A stretch of DNA of 64,000 bases from Methanolobus sp. (GCF_016278365.1 NZ_JADQBZ010000008.1:62001-126000), one strand, 5' to 3'. Shown: positions 1 through 9,110, counted from the stretch's first letter. Numbers and translations are program-made. The notes: a model not told the origin generated them from the sequence alone.

Positions 1-218
1 TACCAAATTGAAATAAGAGTATGATATCTGCTTACTAGATGTCAGTGTCGAACCTTTTTCATGGATTTATACTACATATCATTTTCGGAATGGTCACTAA
101 AATCTGGTAGTTATATGAAATGGAAAGAGTACAAAATGCAAGGGTTTAAGGTTTGCTGCAAAGCCTCAATAAGTATGATTTTTATGATAGAACAGCGCTT
201 AACTCTGATGCATCAGTT

Positions 219-1433
219 TTACGCTTTTTCTACAACGACCCAGAAAATACTTCCTTTGCCATCCGGGTTATCTTCCACTCCGTACATGCCACCATGCAAT
301 TCAATGATTCTCTTAACGATCGCAAGGCCAAGACCAGTACCTCTGATGCCCTTCTTGTCGGCGCGCTGGAATCGGTTGAAAATGTAGGGCTTATCGCTAT
401 CCGGAACACCGTGGCCGTAGTCCTTGATCAGGACTTTCCACGCATCATTACAGTCAAGGAAATCGATCATTATCCTGCTTCCCTCCGGGCTGTATTTTAT
501 TGCGTTTGAGAGAAGATTTGCGAACACTTCCTCAAGAATAGGATTGGCAATTGCAATGCACTGTGCACTCGTATCAAACTCGACCAAGTGACCCTTCTCT
601 TCTATAGCTGCCCTGAAGTTTTCGATGGACGAGCAGAAAAGAGGCACAATATCTATTTTCTCAAAGACTATCTCATCGACCTTCTGAAGCTTACTTAACT
701 TAGTGGCTGAATCAAGCAGTCCTATGAGTTTCCTGGTGTTCTCATGTATCCTTTTCAGGGCAAAGGCCGTATTTTCGTCGCAAGGATGCCTCTGGAGCTC
801 TTCTGTGAAACCCAGGACAATGCCTGCAGGAGTCAGCAGGTCATGACGGATGATATCTGTGAAAAGGTCTTTGAGATCATTGGATTCTTTTAACTCCTCT
901 ACGCATCTTTGAAGATTGTGCTCTGCAGTTTTTCTTCCGGCGATGTTACGTGCAACACAAAGCAGAACCTCACGGCCTTCGTATGCGATCAATTTGGCAC
1001 TTATTTCGACAAACATTTCTGAGCCACTTTTTGTCAAAAGAGTAGCTTCGAAAACTGCCTTTTCATCGGTCATTGTCTGTCCTGCAATAACTGACAACAG
1101 TTCGGTTCTGCCATTGTTTACCAGGCTTACAGGTGACATATCAATAAGTTCATCTTCATTGTATCCAAGCTGACTGACCGCAGCCCTGTTGGCATAGATC
1201 AGCTTTCCTAAAGGCTCGCTGATGAATACCTGATCTTCCATATTATCAAAGATGAGTTTAAGGTCCTTATCTTCCCTGTCAATTGCTGCCATTTCCGGAT
1301 CACTGGCGACCATCATACTCAGGATAGAGTTATGTAACTCCAGTAGTTTTATGTGCTCCTGCTTATATTCGCTATGCATTATCCTGCACTCCCTTGCATC
1401 ATATGATTTCGGACTATATGCACTATTAATCAT
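219..1433 (-). CDS. PAS-domain sensor histidine kinase
   Basis: A soluble sensor kinase of about 404 residues that should autophosphorylate on histidine in response to a signal sensed by its PAS domain. A PAS fold lies at about residues 60-170 (IYANRAAVSQLGY), followed by a HisKA-like helix pair with RHDLLTP and a C-terminal HATPase domain with the N box NLLSNAIKYSP, the G1 box DYGHGVP and the G2 box GTGLGLAIVKRII. There are no membrane segments. The start is taken at the ATG preceded by GGGGGAG; a TTG four codons upstream is less likely. No response regulator gene adjoins it, as is common for methanogen orphan kinases. The 218 bases between the window edge and its stop hold nothing I recognise. 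Confidence 0.9.
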   Translation of the reverse strand: MINSAYSPKSYDARECRIMHSEYKQEHIKLLELHNSILSMMVASDPEMAAIDREDKDLKLIFDNMEDQVFISEPLGKLIYANRAAVSQLGYNEDELIDMSPVSLVNNGRTELLSVIAGQTMTDEKAVFEATLLTKSGSEMFVEISAKLIAYEGREVLLCVARNIAGRKTAEHNLQRCVEELKESNDLKDLFTDIIRHDLLTPAGIVLGFTEELQRHPCDENTAFALKRIHENTRKLIGLLDSATKLSKLQKVDEIVFEKIDIVPLFCSSIENFRAAIEEKGHLVEFDTSAQCIAIANPILEEVFANLLSNAIKYSPEGSRIMIDFLDCNDAWKVLIKDYGHGVPDSDKPYIFNRFQRADKKGIRGTGLGLAIVKRIIELHGGMYGVEDNPDGKGSIFWVVVEKA

Positions 1434-1619
1434 AATCTCCCCCAAATTAGTACATCCCTAAACTTAATAAATATATCTGATGCAGTACTATATCTATATT
1501 GTACGTGTGTATATACGCATATTTACAGATGATCCAATATATGTTTAAAAAAATGAATCTGAAATTGAAGTTGATAAGTCAACCTGACGATTTAATTTAA
1601 GAATTTGACCTGAAATTAG

Positions 1620-2915
1620 TTAAAGAGTCAGCCCTTTATAAATATAGGTTTTTATACTGGTTAGATTACTGCCTGATGAAGTGCTGATGATATCCATGAA
1701 CACATGTTCATCGACAGGTATTCCTGATGTTGCAAATTCCAGATTACTGTCTTTCATATTTTCAAGTCCGATTTCAGTATACAAGTCATAGGTCAGTGCA
1801 AATGCTTTCTTGTATCCGAAATCTATTTCTTCACCAGTAGAGGAATCTATATTTACAGGTATGCTCCAATCCGAAAGTGGAAAGTCATGCTCATCCCTCA
1901 TATCCTTATACTTTTGCAGGAATCGGTCTCTTCTTTCAACTGCCTTCTGTGGATGTGTCTCGTTTAATACTATGTAAGTGTACAGGTCAGCGTAACCTTC
2001 ATCCATCCAGAGTTGGTCAAAATTACAGGCACGAGTCCAGTAATGCGCCAGTTCATGGATCAATATCTCGCTGCTTGATGTATGCAGCATCCAGATACCT
2101 GCCCTTCCCTTGTTGAAACCGCCATAGCCACCTGTTTCAGTTATGTTCGCCTGTGTTATTATAATGTCATAAGATGCCGGATAAGGCATACCCCAGGTTT
2201 CTTCTAATATAGGCAGGCTTGTCAGGGCAGTATCGAGCATCTGTTGTGCCCATACCTCTTCACCTTCCCAATACCTGATCTGTATCCGGACATCTTGTTC
2301 CTGTAGATGGGCCACATCACTAAGGACAAGATGTTCAGTGTGCCTGACAGTATTAACAAGGCACGACATGTTCCAGTCCAGCCCTCTCTGGAACCTGTAT
2401 ACGCTGGAATATTGCATTTCTTCCAGTTCATAACCGTTTCTTGCCAGATGTGTATCGAAACCTACCGGGACTTCCAGTGTTACTTCCGTATTCTCTCCAT
2501 TTTCAAGGATATAGAAAACAGCAGTGTTCCTGTTAGTGTCCAGCTCGTACTCTATATAGAATGTATAACTCTCTCCATACCATACTCTCTGGTTGAACTG
2601 GAACTCATGATAACCTTCCCGGACCTTCTGAAATGCTATCCTTTTCTGGGTATCATATGCGTTAATATTTTTTGAGTTCTCAGGCAGATAATGGTTAAAA
2701 GTTGAATAATATCCACGTTTGTACGTGGTACTGGGATCGGTATTAATGAACGTGATCTGTTTTGTGACATGCACAATCTCACTTTCAGGTATTACCGCAT
2801 AAACAGAACTGACCTCAATTGTGACATCACTATAATCAGCGGCTGCAATCGGTATGCAGGCTAGGAAGAGTATTAATGCAAGTATCCGACATTTTCCCTT
2901 AAAACGCAGCGCCAT
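1620..2915 (-). CDS. secreted gluzincin (M1-like) metalloprotease
   Basis: A 431-residue exported protein with a signal peptide at about residues 1-27 (ILALILFLACIPIAAA) and a zinc-protease active site HELAHYW near residue 290, followed 19 residues later by the acidic ligand in MDEGYADLY. That HExxH-x18-E spacing is the gluzincin pattern of M1 and M61 peptidases, so a zinc aminopeptidase or endopeptidase outside the membrane is likely. The N-terminal 200 residues are beta-rich, as in M1 N-domains. The gene has no C-terminal anchor. An ATG after GGTGAAAGG is preferred to a GTG three codons earlier. It stands alone, divergent from the phenylacetate-CoA ligase. The exact peptidase subfamily and substrate are not evident. 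Confidence 0.8.
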   Translation of the reverse strand: MALRFKGKCRILALILFLACIPIAAADYSDVTIEVSSVYAVIPESEIVHVTKQITFINTDPSTTYKRGYYSTFNHYLPENSKNINAYDTQKRIAFQKVREGYHEFQFNQRVWYGESYTFYIEYELDTNRNTAVFYILENGENTEVTLEVPVGFDTHLARNGYELEEMQYSSVYRFQRGLDWNMSCLVNTVRHTEHLVLSDVAHLQEQDVRIQIRYWEGEEVWAQQMLDTALTSLPILEETWGMPYPASYDIIITQANITETGGYGGFNKGRAGIWMLHTSSSEILIHELAHYWTRACNFDQLWMDEGYADLYTYIVLNETHPQKAVERRDRFLQKYKDMRDEHDFPLSDWSIPVNIDSSTGEEIDFGYKKAFALTYDLYTEIGLENMKDSNLEFATSGIPVDEHVFMDIISTSSGSNLTSIKTYIYKGLTL

Positions 2916-3052
2916 CCCTTTCACCTTACCACTAAAAGAAAGATTAAATGTAGGGTGTTTTATATATTATGGCAGCAGAAAATAATATATGGCCATATTA
3001 TGCCATTTTATGAGCATAAAACTACTTATTTAGTACATAATTTATAATATTA

Positions 3053-3063
3053 TGCTTATATAA
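3053..3063 (+). promoter_or_regulatory. TATA box-like element upstream of phenylacetate-CoA ligase
   Basis: GCTTATATAAT matches an archaeal box A. Transcription starting about 25 bases downstream would leave a leader of roughly 85-90 bases before the ATG at 3172, which is preceded by the ribosome binding site CGGAGAG. This is inferred from sequence only. Confidence 0.4.
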
Positions 3064-3171
3064 TTTACTAAAATGTTCATAGCAAGCAGATGGCAACATT
3101 GTGTTATCCGATGCTGATAGCAAACAATTTAAACAGGGAGTTCTATGTGAAGAGAAAGCGGAGAGTTTCTT

Positions 3172-4473
3172 ATGAAATACTGGCAGCCCAAGTATGAAAC
3201 AATGAAAAAGGAAGAACTTGCAGCATTGCAATCAAAACGTTTGAAAAAGACGGCTGCATCTGTTTATGAGAATGTACCTTTTTATAGAGAAAAGTTCAAA
3301 CAGCTTGGCATCAGGCCAGAAGATATCAGGTCGGCTGATGATATCAGAAAACTGCCTATGACCAGAAAGACTGACCTTCGCGATAACTATCCTTTTGGCC
3401 TTTTTGCTGTCCCTAAAAAAGACATAGTTCGCATCCACGCATCCTCAGGCACAAGCGGGAAAGCGACCGTTGTCGGATACACAAGGAATGATCTGGAAAC
3501 CTGGTCAGATCTTATGGCAAGGAACTTCACAATGGTAGGACTGGATCAAAGCGATGTTTTCCAGAATGCTGTCAATTACGGACTGTTCACGGGCGGCCTG
3601 GGTTTCCACTATGGCATTGAAAAGATAGGGGCTATGGCAGTGCCAAGCGGCACAGGCAACACAGCCCGCCAGCTGGAAATGATGATAGACTTTGGCGTTA
3701 CTGCCCTTCACTGCACTCCTTCTTATGCCCTCTACCTGGCAGAGACAGCACGTGAAATGGATATCGTGGATGACCTTTTATTGAAAGTTGGATGTTTTGG
3801 CGCCGAACCGTGGTCCTCCAACACCCGTAAACAACTGGAGAATAGCCTTAATATAAAAGCTTATGATTCCTACGGCCTCTCTGAGCTTATGGGACCAGGG
3901 GTTGCATTCGAGTGCCAGGAACAGGACGGTCTGCACCTTTGGAACGATCACTTCTTTGTAGAAGTGCTTGACGAAGGTGGGGAACAGGTGGCTGAAGGAG
4001 AAAAAGGAGAACTCGTACTGACATCCCTCACTAAGGAAGCTCTGCCCATTATCAGATACAGGACAGGAGACATCACGAGATTGCTTGAAAGCGAATGTTG
4101 CTGCGGGCGCACTACTACCCGTATATCCAGGCTGCTTGGAAGGGCCGACGACATGCTCATTGTCAGGGGCATCAATGTATTCCCCTCCCAGATAGAGGAC
4201 ATCATAGCCAAAGTACCCGAGGTCACAGAGCACTTCCAGGTAATACTCGACAGGAATCAGAAAATGCTGGACGAGCTTACAGTGAGGGTGGAACTTGAAG
4301 AGAATGCTTTCACAGGTGAACTGAAAGATCTTGCAGCTGTAAAAAGACATGTAGAGAATGAACTCAAAAGTGTTCTTAACATCAGGACTACTGTGGAACT
4401 TGTCGAGAAGGGCACCATACCCCGTTGTGAAGGCAAGTCAAAGAAAGTAATTGACAGAAGGAATGCGCTTTGA
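3172..4473 (+). CDS. paaK: phenylacetate--CoA ligase (AMP-forming)
   Basis: Activates an arylacetate to its CoA thioester with ATP, giving AMP and diphosphate. The 433-residue length fits the PaaK family. The ATP-binding loop is HASSGTSGKATVVGYT at about residues 89-104, followed by the YDSYGLSE and YRTGD adenylation motifs and the C-terminal GRADDMLIVRGINVFPSQIE hinge. In methanogens such ligases feed arylacetates to ferredoxin-dependent 2-oxoacid oxidoreductases, making aromatic amino acids; the substrate here is inferred, not shown. It is followed after 39 bases by methanogenesis marker 8 on the same strand, with its own GGTGAT site. Confidence 0.92.
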   Translation: MKYWQPKYETMKKEELAALQSKRLKKTAASVYENVPFYREKFKQLGIRPEDIRSADDIRKLPMTRKTDLRDNYPFGLFAVPKKDIVRIHASSGTSGKATVVGYTRNDLETWSDLMARNFTMVGLDQSDVFQNAVNYGLFTGGLGFHYGIEKIGAMAVPSGTGNTARQLEMMIDFGVTALHCTPSYALYLAETAREMDIVDDLLLKVGCFGAEPWSSNTRKQLENSLNIKAYDSYGLSELMGPGVAFECQEQDGLHLWNDHFFVEVLDEGGEQVAEGEKGELVLTSLTKEALPIIRYRTGDITRLLESECCCGRTTTRISRLLGRADDMLIVRGINVFPSQIEDIIAKVPEVTEHFQVILDRNQKMLDELTVRVELEENAFTGELKDLAAVKRHVENELKSVLNIRTTVELVEKGTIPRCEGKSKKVIDRRNAL

Positions 4474-4512
4474 TTATGCTTTTTAATAATATCATACGGA
4501 AATGGTGATAGA

Positions 4513-5361
4513 ATGCCTCATATCATGGAAATATTGGGAAAGGCCCGGGTTGTTGTAAAGAATGGAAAGGTCGTCGAGGTAGGAGAGCCACAGATATCGT
4601 GGTGTCCGATCTTTGAAAAAGCAAGAGGTATCAGGGAGATCACTCTTGAAGAGGTCAAAAAGAACATGGAGTTCCGCATCCGGGATTTCGGGCTCTTTAC
4701 TGACAAACGGAAACTCGAGATGGATGTATTCGTTGGTTTTGGTGCATCCGAGATCATGATGACCGGCCTTAACAGGGGCCTGATCGACACCACAGTTACT
4801 GTTTGTGACGGTGCAGGCACTGTCATAACAAATAATCCTTCCCTGGTACAGGGTATGGGAGCGCGCATATCCGGCCTCGTTGAAACCGAACCTATAGAAG
4901 CTACCATCAATGGTATTGCGCAGAGAGGAGGTATCGTCCTTGACCCATCAGCTGCCAGAATCGACCCCGCAGGCGGAGTAAAAAGAGCAGCAGAATTAGG
5001 TTACAGGAAGATTGCCGTAACTGTCGTATTCCCGGAAACCGCAAAGGAACTGCGTAAGTTAGAGTCTGAAATGGACCTTGAACTTACTATAATAGGCGCT
5101 CACGTTACGGGCATCAATAAGGAGTTTGCCAGGGAACTGGTGAAACACCTCGATATTGTGACAAGCTGCGCTTCCAGGAATATACGAGAGATTGTCAAAC
5201 CACTTGCCCAGGTCGGCACAGCAGTGCCACTGTTTGCCATAACCCCGAAAGGAAAGGAATTACTCCTTGAAAGAGCAAAAGATGTCGAATCTCCAATCCT
5301 TATCAACACGATGCCCCTTCCGGCATTGCCAGAGCACAAGCAACCCCGGGAACTGATCTGA
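4513..5361 (+). CDS. methanogenesis marker protein 8 (DUF2099)
   Basis: A 282-residue soluble protein that I recognise as DUF2099, also called methanogenesis marker 8, a family known almost only from methanogens and of unknown biochemical role. Recognisable segments are the N-terminal KARVVVKNGKVVEVGEP, the Cys-containing ISWCPIFEKARG, the glycine-rich VCDGAGTVITNNP and VQGMGARISGLVETEP, and the C-terminal TSCASRNIREIV. It lies 39 bases behind the phenylacetate-CoA ligase with a separate ribosome binding site, so the two may be co-transcribed. It converges on the thioesterase gene. The family assignment is strong; function remains open. Confidence 0.88.
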   Translation: MPHIMEILGKARVVVKNGKVVEVGEPQISWCPIFEKARGIREITLEEVKKNMEFRIRDFGLFTDKRKLEMDVFVGFGASEIMMTGLNRGLIDTTVTVCDGAGTVITNNPSLVQGMGARISGLVETEPIEATINGIAQRGGIVLDPSAARIDPAGGVKRAAELGYRKIAVTVVFPETAKELRKLESEMDLELTIIGAHVTGINKEFARELVKHLDIVTSCASRNIREIVKPLAQVGTAVPLFAITPKGKELLLERAKDVESPILINTMPLPALPEHKQPRELI

Positions 5362-5385
5362 ACTGCTTTAAGAAAGATTGTACAC

Positions 5386-5790
5386 TCACTCAGGAATCCT
5401 GAGCGGGTCCTTTTTCCTGTAAGCCATGCCGGTGAATATCGCGATGGTATCACCGTTTTCGTTTGTAACATCGACATTATAGGTTGCTATCTTTGGATTT
5501 ATCGAGGTTTCCTTTGCCTCTGCAAACAGATAGCCTTCGCCGACTGCTTTGACAAAAGAGATGTCTGCATTGATAGCCACAGCAGCCGTGCCATGGGAAT
5601 TGGAAGCCGCTGCAAATGCCATGTCAGCAAGAGTGAATATCGTTCCACCATGTACACTGCCAAGCACATTGAGATGTCTTTTTTCTATTTTCATCTCTGC
5701 TTTTGCATAGCCTGCAGAAACTTCTGTTAAATGCATGCCAGAAATGGTCGCAAAGTTCTCCTGCTCAAAATATTTGTATAATCTGTCCAT
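5386..5790 (-). CDS. PaaI-type hotdog thioesterase
   Basis: A 134-residue single hotdog-fold protein with the PaaI signature NVLGSVHGGTIFTLADMAF, in which the HGG(T/M) loop and the following Asp form the acyl-CoA thioesterase active site. Such enzymes hydrolyse aryl- or acyl-CoA esters and relieve CoA trapped in dead-end thioesters. It is convergent with, and 24 bases from, the marker 8 gene and lies in the same neighbourhood as the phenylacetate-CoA ligase, which suggests a proofreading role for that pathway; this is inference. It has no transmembrane segments. Confidence 0.85.
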   Translation of the reverse strand: MDRLYKYFEQENFATISGMHLTEVSAGYAKAEMKIEKRHLNVLGSVHGGTIFTLADMAFAAASNSHGTAAVAINADISFVKAVGEGYLFAEAKETSINPKIATYNVDVTNENGDTIAIFTGMAYRKKDPLRIPE

Positions 5791-6157
5791 ATCTATCTGG
5801 CTTTCCTATTACAGGCTACTCCTTATAAGTTCCTCTGTCCGCAGAAAGAGGGATACAAGATCTAAAATGGTTAATGATGAAGAATTTAGAAACACATATA
5901 TACTTCTTACACCTTTAATATCATGGTTATACATGATAAATATCGAGTAACCACCGAACACACAGCCAGTCTATGAAGATTAGCTACGTACCACAAAAAA
6001 CAGGTTTAAACAGTGCGGGAGATTTTCAACAAAAGAACAAATGGCCTGCCACCCATTTGTTCTTTTTTCCTCCGGAATAAGCAGAAGACTATATACTATC
6101 GGATATAATCCTGTATATGATAGTGAGAAAACATCATGGGGGTGCTGTGCTCACATC
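5791..6157. other. intergenic region with orphan hairpin
   Basis: This 367-base gap separates the divergent thioesterase and DUF421 genes. It is AT-rich, holds only very short reading frames (such as a 28-codon frame near 5866) and contains the strong stem-loop listed separately at 6031-6066. I see no tRNA or known riboswitch in it. Confidence 0.5.
6031..6066 (+). terminator. perfect 14-bp stem-loop with T-rich 3' flank
   Basis: AAAAGAACAAATGG at 6031-6044 pairs perfectly with CCATTTGTTCTTTT at 6053-6066, with an 8-base loop, and the right arm runs into a T tract. It looks like an intrinsic terminator reading rightward, yet no upstream plus-strand gene ends here. It could end a small untranslated RNA or act in the leader of the DUF421 gene. 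Confidence 0.55.
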
Positions 6158-6712
6158 GTGACATTTCCAGTAAGATTCAGGAGGCCGATATTTATTAGTA
6201 TCTTCTTCAGTAACTGGGAAAATATACTGAGGATAATTATTTTTGCATTTTGCGGATACATCTCGCTGGTGTTTCTCCTGAGAACTACTGGTCAACGCAC
6301 CTTATCACAACTGAATGCTTTTGACTTTATCATTACAGTGACTATCGGATCTGCCTTTGCCTCCTTTCTTCTTGCAGGTAATGTCGCACTAATAGATGGC
6401 ATAACGGCCTTTGCGGCATTGGTAGGCTTACAGTTCATGGTCACATGGCTGACTACAAGATCCGACCGCATAAAGGAGGCAGTCAAGAACGAGCCCCGAT
6501 TGTTATACTATAATGGCGAGTACCTGACAAAGAACATGAAAAAAACCCGCATAGTAAAAGAGGAGATAGAACAGGCCATACGCAGTACAGGACAATCAAG
6601 TACAGGTAATGTGGAAGCTGTGGTCATGGAAACCAACGGCAATCTTTCAGTCATCAGCAAGGGAAGCAAGGAAAATATGGATGTCCTCACGGATGTCCTG
6701 AATAAAGAATAA
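6158..6712 (+). CDS. DUF421 (YetF-like) membrane protein
   Basis: A small inner-membrane protein of the DUF421/YetF family, whose role is poorly known (stress and spore-related in bacteria). About two transmembrane segments (NILRIIIFAFCGYISLVFLL and an alanine-rich helix) carry the family motif RTTGQRTLSQLNAFDFIITVTIGS, followed by a cytoplasmic tail with YYNGEYL and the ending EAVVMETNGNLSVI. The frame is open back to an ATG at 6041, but that ATG lies inside a perfect stem-loop, so I prefer the GTG at 6158, which gives 184 residues and starts just before the first membrane helix. Gene end and family are secure; the start is not. Confidence 0.8.
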   Translation: MTFPVRFRRPIFISIFFSNWENILRIIIFAFCGYISLVFLLRTTGQRTLSQLNAFDFIITVTIGSAFASFLLAGNVALIDGITAFAALVGLQFMVTWLTTRSDRIKEAVKNEPRLLYYNGEYLTKNMKKTRIVKEEIEQAIRSTGQSSTGNVEAVVMETNGNLSVISKGSKENMDVLTDVLNKE

Positions 6713-6746
6713 CTGCTGCGATAGCAAACTTAATTGTACAAAAATT

Positions 6747-6774
6747 GTGTCCACCCTCTCTGACGGGTGGATAC
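6747..6774. terminator. stem-loop between convergent genes
   Basis: GTGTCCACCC and GGGTGGATAC form a 10-bp stem with one G-T pair around an 8-base loop. It sits between the DUF421 stop and the stop of the convergent PPOX gene, so it could end transcription in both directions. Confidence 0.5.
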
Positions 6775-6789
6775 ACGCCTGATACCTAT

Positions 6790-7230
6790 TCAAAAGGTCA
6801 TGAAATCCCTGTGATTGAATCCCTTTGAATAATCCAGGTAATAAGCTTGCGCAGGTTCCACTTTAAAGAAAACATTATCAGGGTTTGATGGCATATCAGC
6901 CATGAAAGGATACTTTTTAGCCATGAGCTTGAATGCTTTGTTTGTCTCTTCCCCATCCGTGACAAGGGATGCTTTCCCCTGCATCTGGACGCCTGTTATC
7001 TGCATGACCTGCACATCATCATCGTCCACAGTGTACGCTACATTAGGGTTATCCATGATATCTGCAACTTTATGAGTATTCTTATCGGTTACAAAGTAGA
7101 CCGTTGCCCCGTCAGAAGCAAAAGCCATTGTGTGCACCATTGGCTTCCCACTCCTGTCGGCTGTACCCAGATTCATCCACTGGTGACTTGAAAGGTAATT
7201 AACTATTTTCTGCTTTGTCTCTTCTGTCAT
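6790..7230 (-). CDS. pyridoxamine 5'-phosphate oxidase-like FMN-binding protein
   Basis: A 146-residue split-barrel flavin-binding protein of the PPOX superfamily. The N-terminal half carries the typical strand-turn pattern MNLGTADRSGKPMVHTM and VYFVTDKNTHKVADI, and the tail ends in YYLDYSKGF. Members bind FMN, F420 or heme; in methanogens F420 binding is plausible but cannot be read from sequence. It is the last gene of a possible minus-strand series JAMM protease - YihY - PPOX, with gaps of 161 and 55 bases. Exact substrate unknown. Confidence 0.82.
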   Translation of the reverse strand: MTEETKQKIVNYLSSHQWMNLGTADRSGKPMVHTMAFASDGATVYFVTDKNTHKVADIMDNPNVAYTVDDDDVQVMQITGVQMQGKASLVTDGEETNKAFKLMAKKYPFMADMPSNPDNVFFKVEPAQAYYLDYSKGFNHRDFMTF

Positions 7231-7285
7231 TTAAGCCCCCTGGCCTCTTGGCCCTCATGATATTATTAGCTGCCAGACTTTAAAT

Positions 7286-8155
7286 TTAATCGTTCGCAGA
7301 CCTTTGGATATGTTTTTTCCTCTGGCTCGTCTCATAGTCTGCATATACCTTTGTGAATTCCACCATAACCGTGACAATGATGGCTGACAGGTATATCCAG
7401 AGGAAGATGGCAAGTACTGAACCTACACTGCCATACATTCCCGTAGGATCGGTGTACCTCAGGTACAGGCTGAACACATATTTTCCCAATGTTACGAAAG
7501 CAACTGTGAGAAAAGATCCTGTCACAACATACTTGTAATCCATCTTTGTATCGGGAAGTACCCTGTAAAGGTAAATAAAAAGAAGCACAAGAATCAGGAA
7601 GTTGGCTATTGAACTGATTGATTGTATGGCCCAGGCAGGTACCGGGAGAAACTGGTCAAGTTGCTGGGAAACACTGAAGAATATCACTTCAAAAACGGTA
7701 ATCAGGACGACCAGCAGCACAAAGATGAACACCGCAACAAAAGCCGATATTCTCTTCTTGATGAGTTCCTCATACCATGTACTATTCTCATACGAGACGT
7801 TCCACATCCTGTTAATGGTTTTCTCGAGTTGCAGGAAAAGATTGCCTGATGTCCATAAAAACAGGGCGAAACTTACGAGCAAGCCCAAGGTAAGAGTACT
7901 GGTCTCCGGAATCTGCTGGAAAAGCGTATTTAATATTTCGATGGTTGTTTCAGTTGCAACAGAGGAAACATATTCCAAAATCGATTCCTGGACTGCTTCT
8001 TCCCTTAGAAAAAAGCTGCTGACGGACAACAGGAACAACAGTAGTGCCGGCAGGCTCATCAACACTATAAATGAAAGTGCTGCACTGTCTGTGATACCGT
8101 CGTCATTGTTCCATTTATGCAAAGTCCCTGTGACAATGTCCCTTACCTTCCCCAT
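7286..8155 (-). CDS. YihY/BrkB family integral membrane protein
   Basis: A 289-residue protein with about six transmembrane helices and the family landmarks DDGITDSAALSFIVLMSLPALLL near the N-terminus, TSGNLFLQLEKTINRMWNV in the middle and SLYLRYTDPTGMYGSVGSVLAIFLWIY near the C-terminus. YihY/BrkB (UPF0761) proteins were once called ribonuclease BN but are now regarded as membrane proteins of uncertain, possibly transport or envelope, function. The charged C-terminal tail (SQRKKHIQRS) is cytoplasmic by the positive-inside rule. It sits 55 bases upstream of the PPOX gene on the same strand. Confidence 0.88.
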   Translation of the reverse strand: MGKVRDIVTGTLHKWNNDDGITDSAALSFIVLMSLPALLLFLLSVSSFFLREEAVQESILEYVSSVATETTIEILNTLFQQIPETSTLTLGLLVSFALFLWTSGNLFLQLEKTINRMWNVSYENSTWYEELIKKRISAFVAVFIFVLLVVLITVFEVIFFSVSQQLDQFLPVPAWAIQSISSIANFLILVLLFIYLYRVLPDTKMDYKYVVTGSFLTVAFVTLGKYVFSLYLRYTDPTGMYGSVGSVLAIFLWIYLSAIIVTVMVEFTKVYADYETSQRKKHIQRSAND

Positions 8156-8316
8156 ATATCCAAACCCCTTTCTAAATCTGTACTAATAGGATATACTTTT
8201 TGTCAGCTCTCAATTGCTATGGAGTCAAAGAATAAGAGGATTGGAAGGTATTGAAGGTCAAATTGGTTGAGAAAATGGTTGTTTCCTGAAACTGCGAAAG
8301 TCATTGACTTCCGGCC

Positions 8317-8724
8317 CTACAATAACTCCTCATCCTCAAGCTCCACATCCAGCACTTCCAGCTTAACAGGCTGCCCGCTGCCGTCGTAACATTTCCAGTT
8401 ATTACGGCCATAGGGGTGGCCCACTATGATATGGTGCGTGCCTGTCTTGCTGAACATGTGCAGATCAGCCTGCGATGGACGTACGACCGAGCTGGGATGG
8501 CTATGTACGGAGCCTACTGCCGAAATATTTGGCATCATGAACAGTTTCAGGACCGCATTTGATTCGCTTGATTCCGTGCCGGGGAGAAGGAGAATATCAG
8601 TAATTATCCCATCCTTTGCTTCAAGCAGTCCTGCAAACTCATCCGGGTATGTCGACTTGCTGGCTTCAAGTATGAAATCAAGGGTATCACTTGCAATACC
8701 TATGATCTCAGCATTCTTTTTCAT
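8317..8724 (-). CDS. JAMM/MPN+ metalloprotease-like protein
   Basis: A 135-residue stand-alone MPN domain. The zinc-binding JAMM motif is intact: an upstream Glu in DEFAGLLEAKDG, then HSHPSSVVRPSQAD, which gives the HxHx(10)D pattern. Archaeal JAMM proteins remove small ubiquitin-like (SAMP) modifiers from proteins or release sulfur carriers, so deubiquitinase-like activity is the best guess. No ubiquitin-like gene is adjacent. It is the first gene of the minus-strand series leading into YihY. Confidence 0.85.
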   Translation of the reverse strand: MKKNAEIIGIASDTLDFILEASKSTYPDEFAGLLEAKDGIITDILLLPGTESSESNAVLKLFMMPNISAVGSVHSHPSSVVRPSQADLHMFSKTGTHHIIVGHPYGRNNWKCYDGSGQPVKLEVLDVELEDEELL

Positions 8725-8779
8725 AGAGGAACATTGTATTAAATGGGTAATAAGCCTTTTTAAGCTTGTAAAAATAAGT

Positions 8780-8828
8780 CTCTGTAGTTTTGTCCATAGC
8801 TAGTGATTTCGATATGTTTTCTATAGAG
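8780..8828. repeat. palindromic element, copy 1 (CTCTGTAG ends)
   Basis: CTCTGTAG at 8780-8787 faces CTATAGAG at 8821-8828, an 8-bp inverted pair with one mismatch about 33 bases apart. A closely similar element lies at 9180-9232 on the other side of a 59-codon gene. The ends resemble terminal repeats of a small mobile element. Confidence 0.35.
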
Positions 8829-8930
8829 CCCATTTTCAATAATTGTTTTTTATTGAGAAATCAGTGATGATGGAGTAACTATTGGTGACAAAGATGTTGG
8901 CGCAGGTGGAGAACGGATTAAGCTCTGCTT

Positions 8931-9110
8931 TCACCTCTTTCCGGCTTTTTTTATTTTTCTGCCAACAGCATCATAGAATTTCAGCTCCACAACTGAATCA
9001 ATAATACTTTCTAGTTTGAATTCATCTTCTCGCATACGAAGTATCTGCTCACGCACTTTAGGGCTAATCTTTGAACTAATTTTCTTTTGTCCTTCTTTCA
9101 TTTTATCCAT
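8931..9110 (-). CDS. small charged protein of unknown function, 59 residues
   Basis: A short frame of 59 codons with MDKMKEGQKK at the start, a helix-rich centre (SPKVREQILRMREDEFKLES) and a basic tail (KIKKAGKR). GAGGGATGG precedes the second methionine, so a 56-residue product starting at 9101 is equally possible. No family is recognised. The charge pattern and predicted helices suggest a small nucleic-acid- or protein-binding factor, but that is a guess. It is bracketed by two palindromic CTCTGTAG elements, hinting that it may have arrived as cargo. Confidence 0.55.
   Translation of the reverse strand: MDKMKEGQKKISSKISPKVREQILRMREDEFKLESIIDSVVELKFYDAVGRKIKKAGKR

Noticed and set aside
6041..6157. 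N-terminal extension of the DUF421 protein from the ATG at 6041
   Set aside because: The ATG lies inside a perfect stem-loop with no ribosome binding site, and the extra 39 residues do not look like a DUF421 N-terminus.
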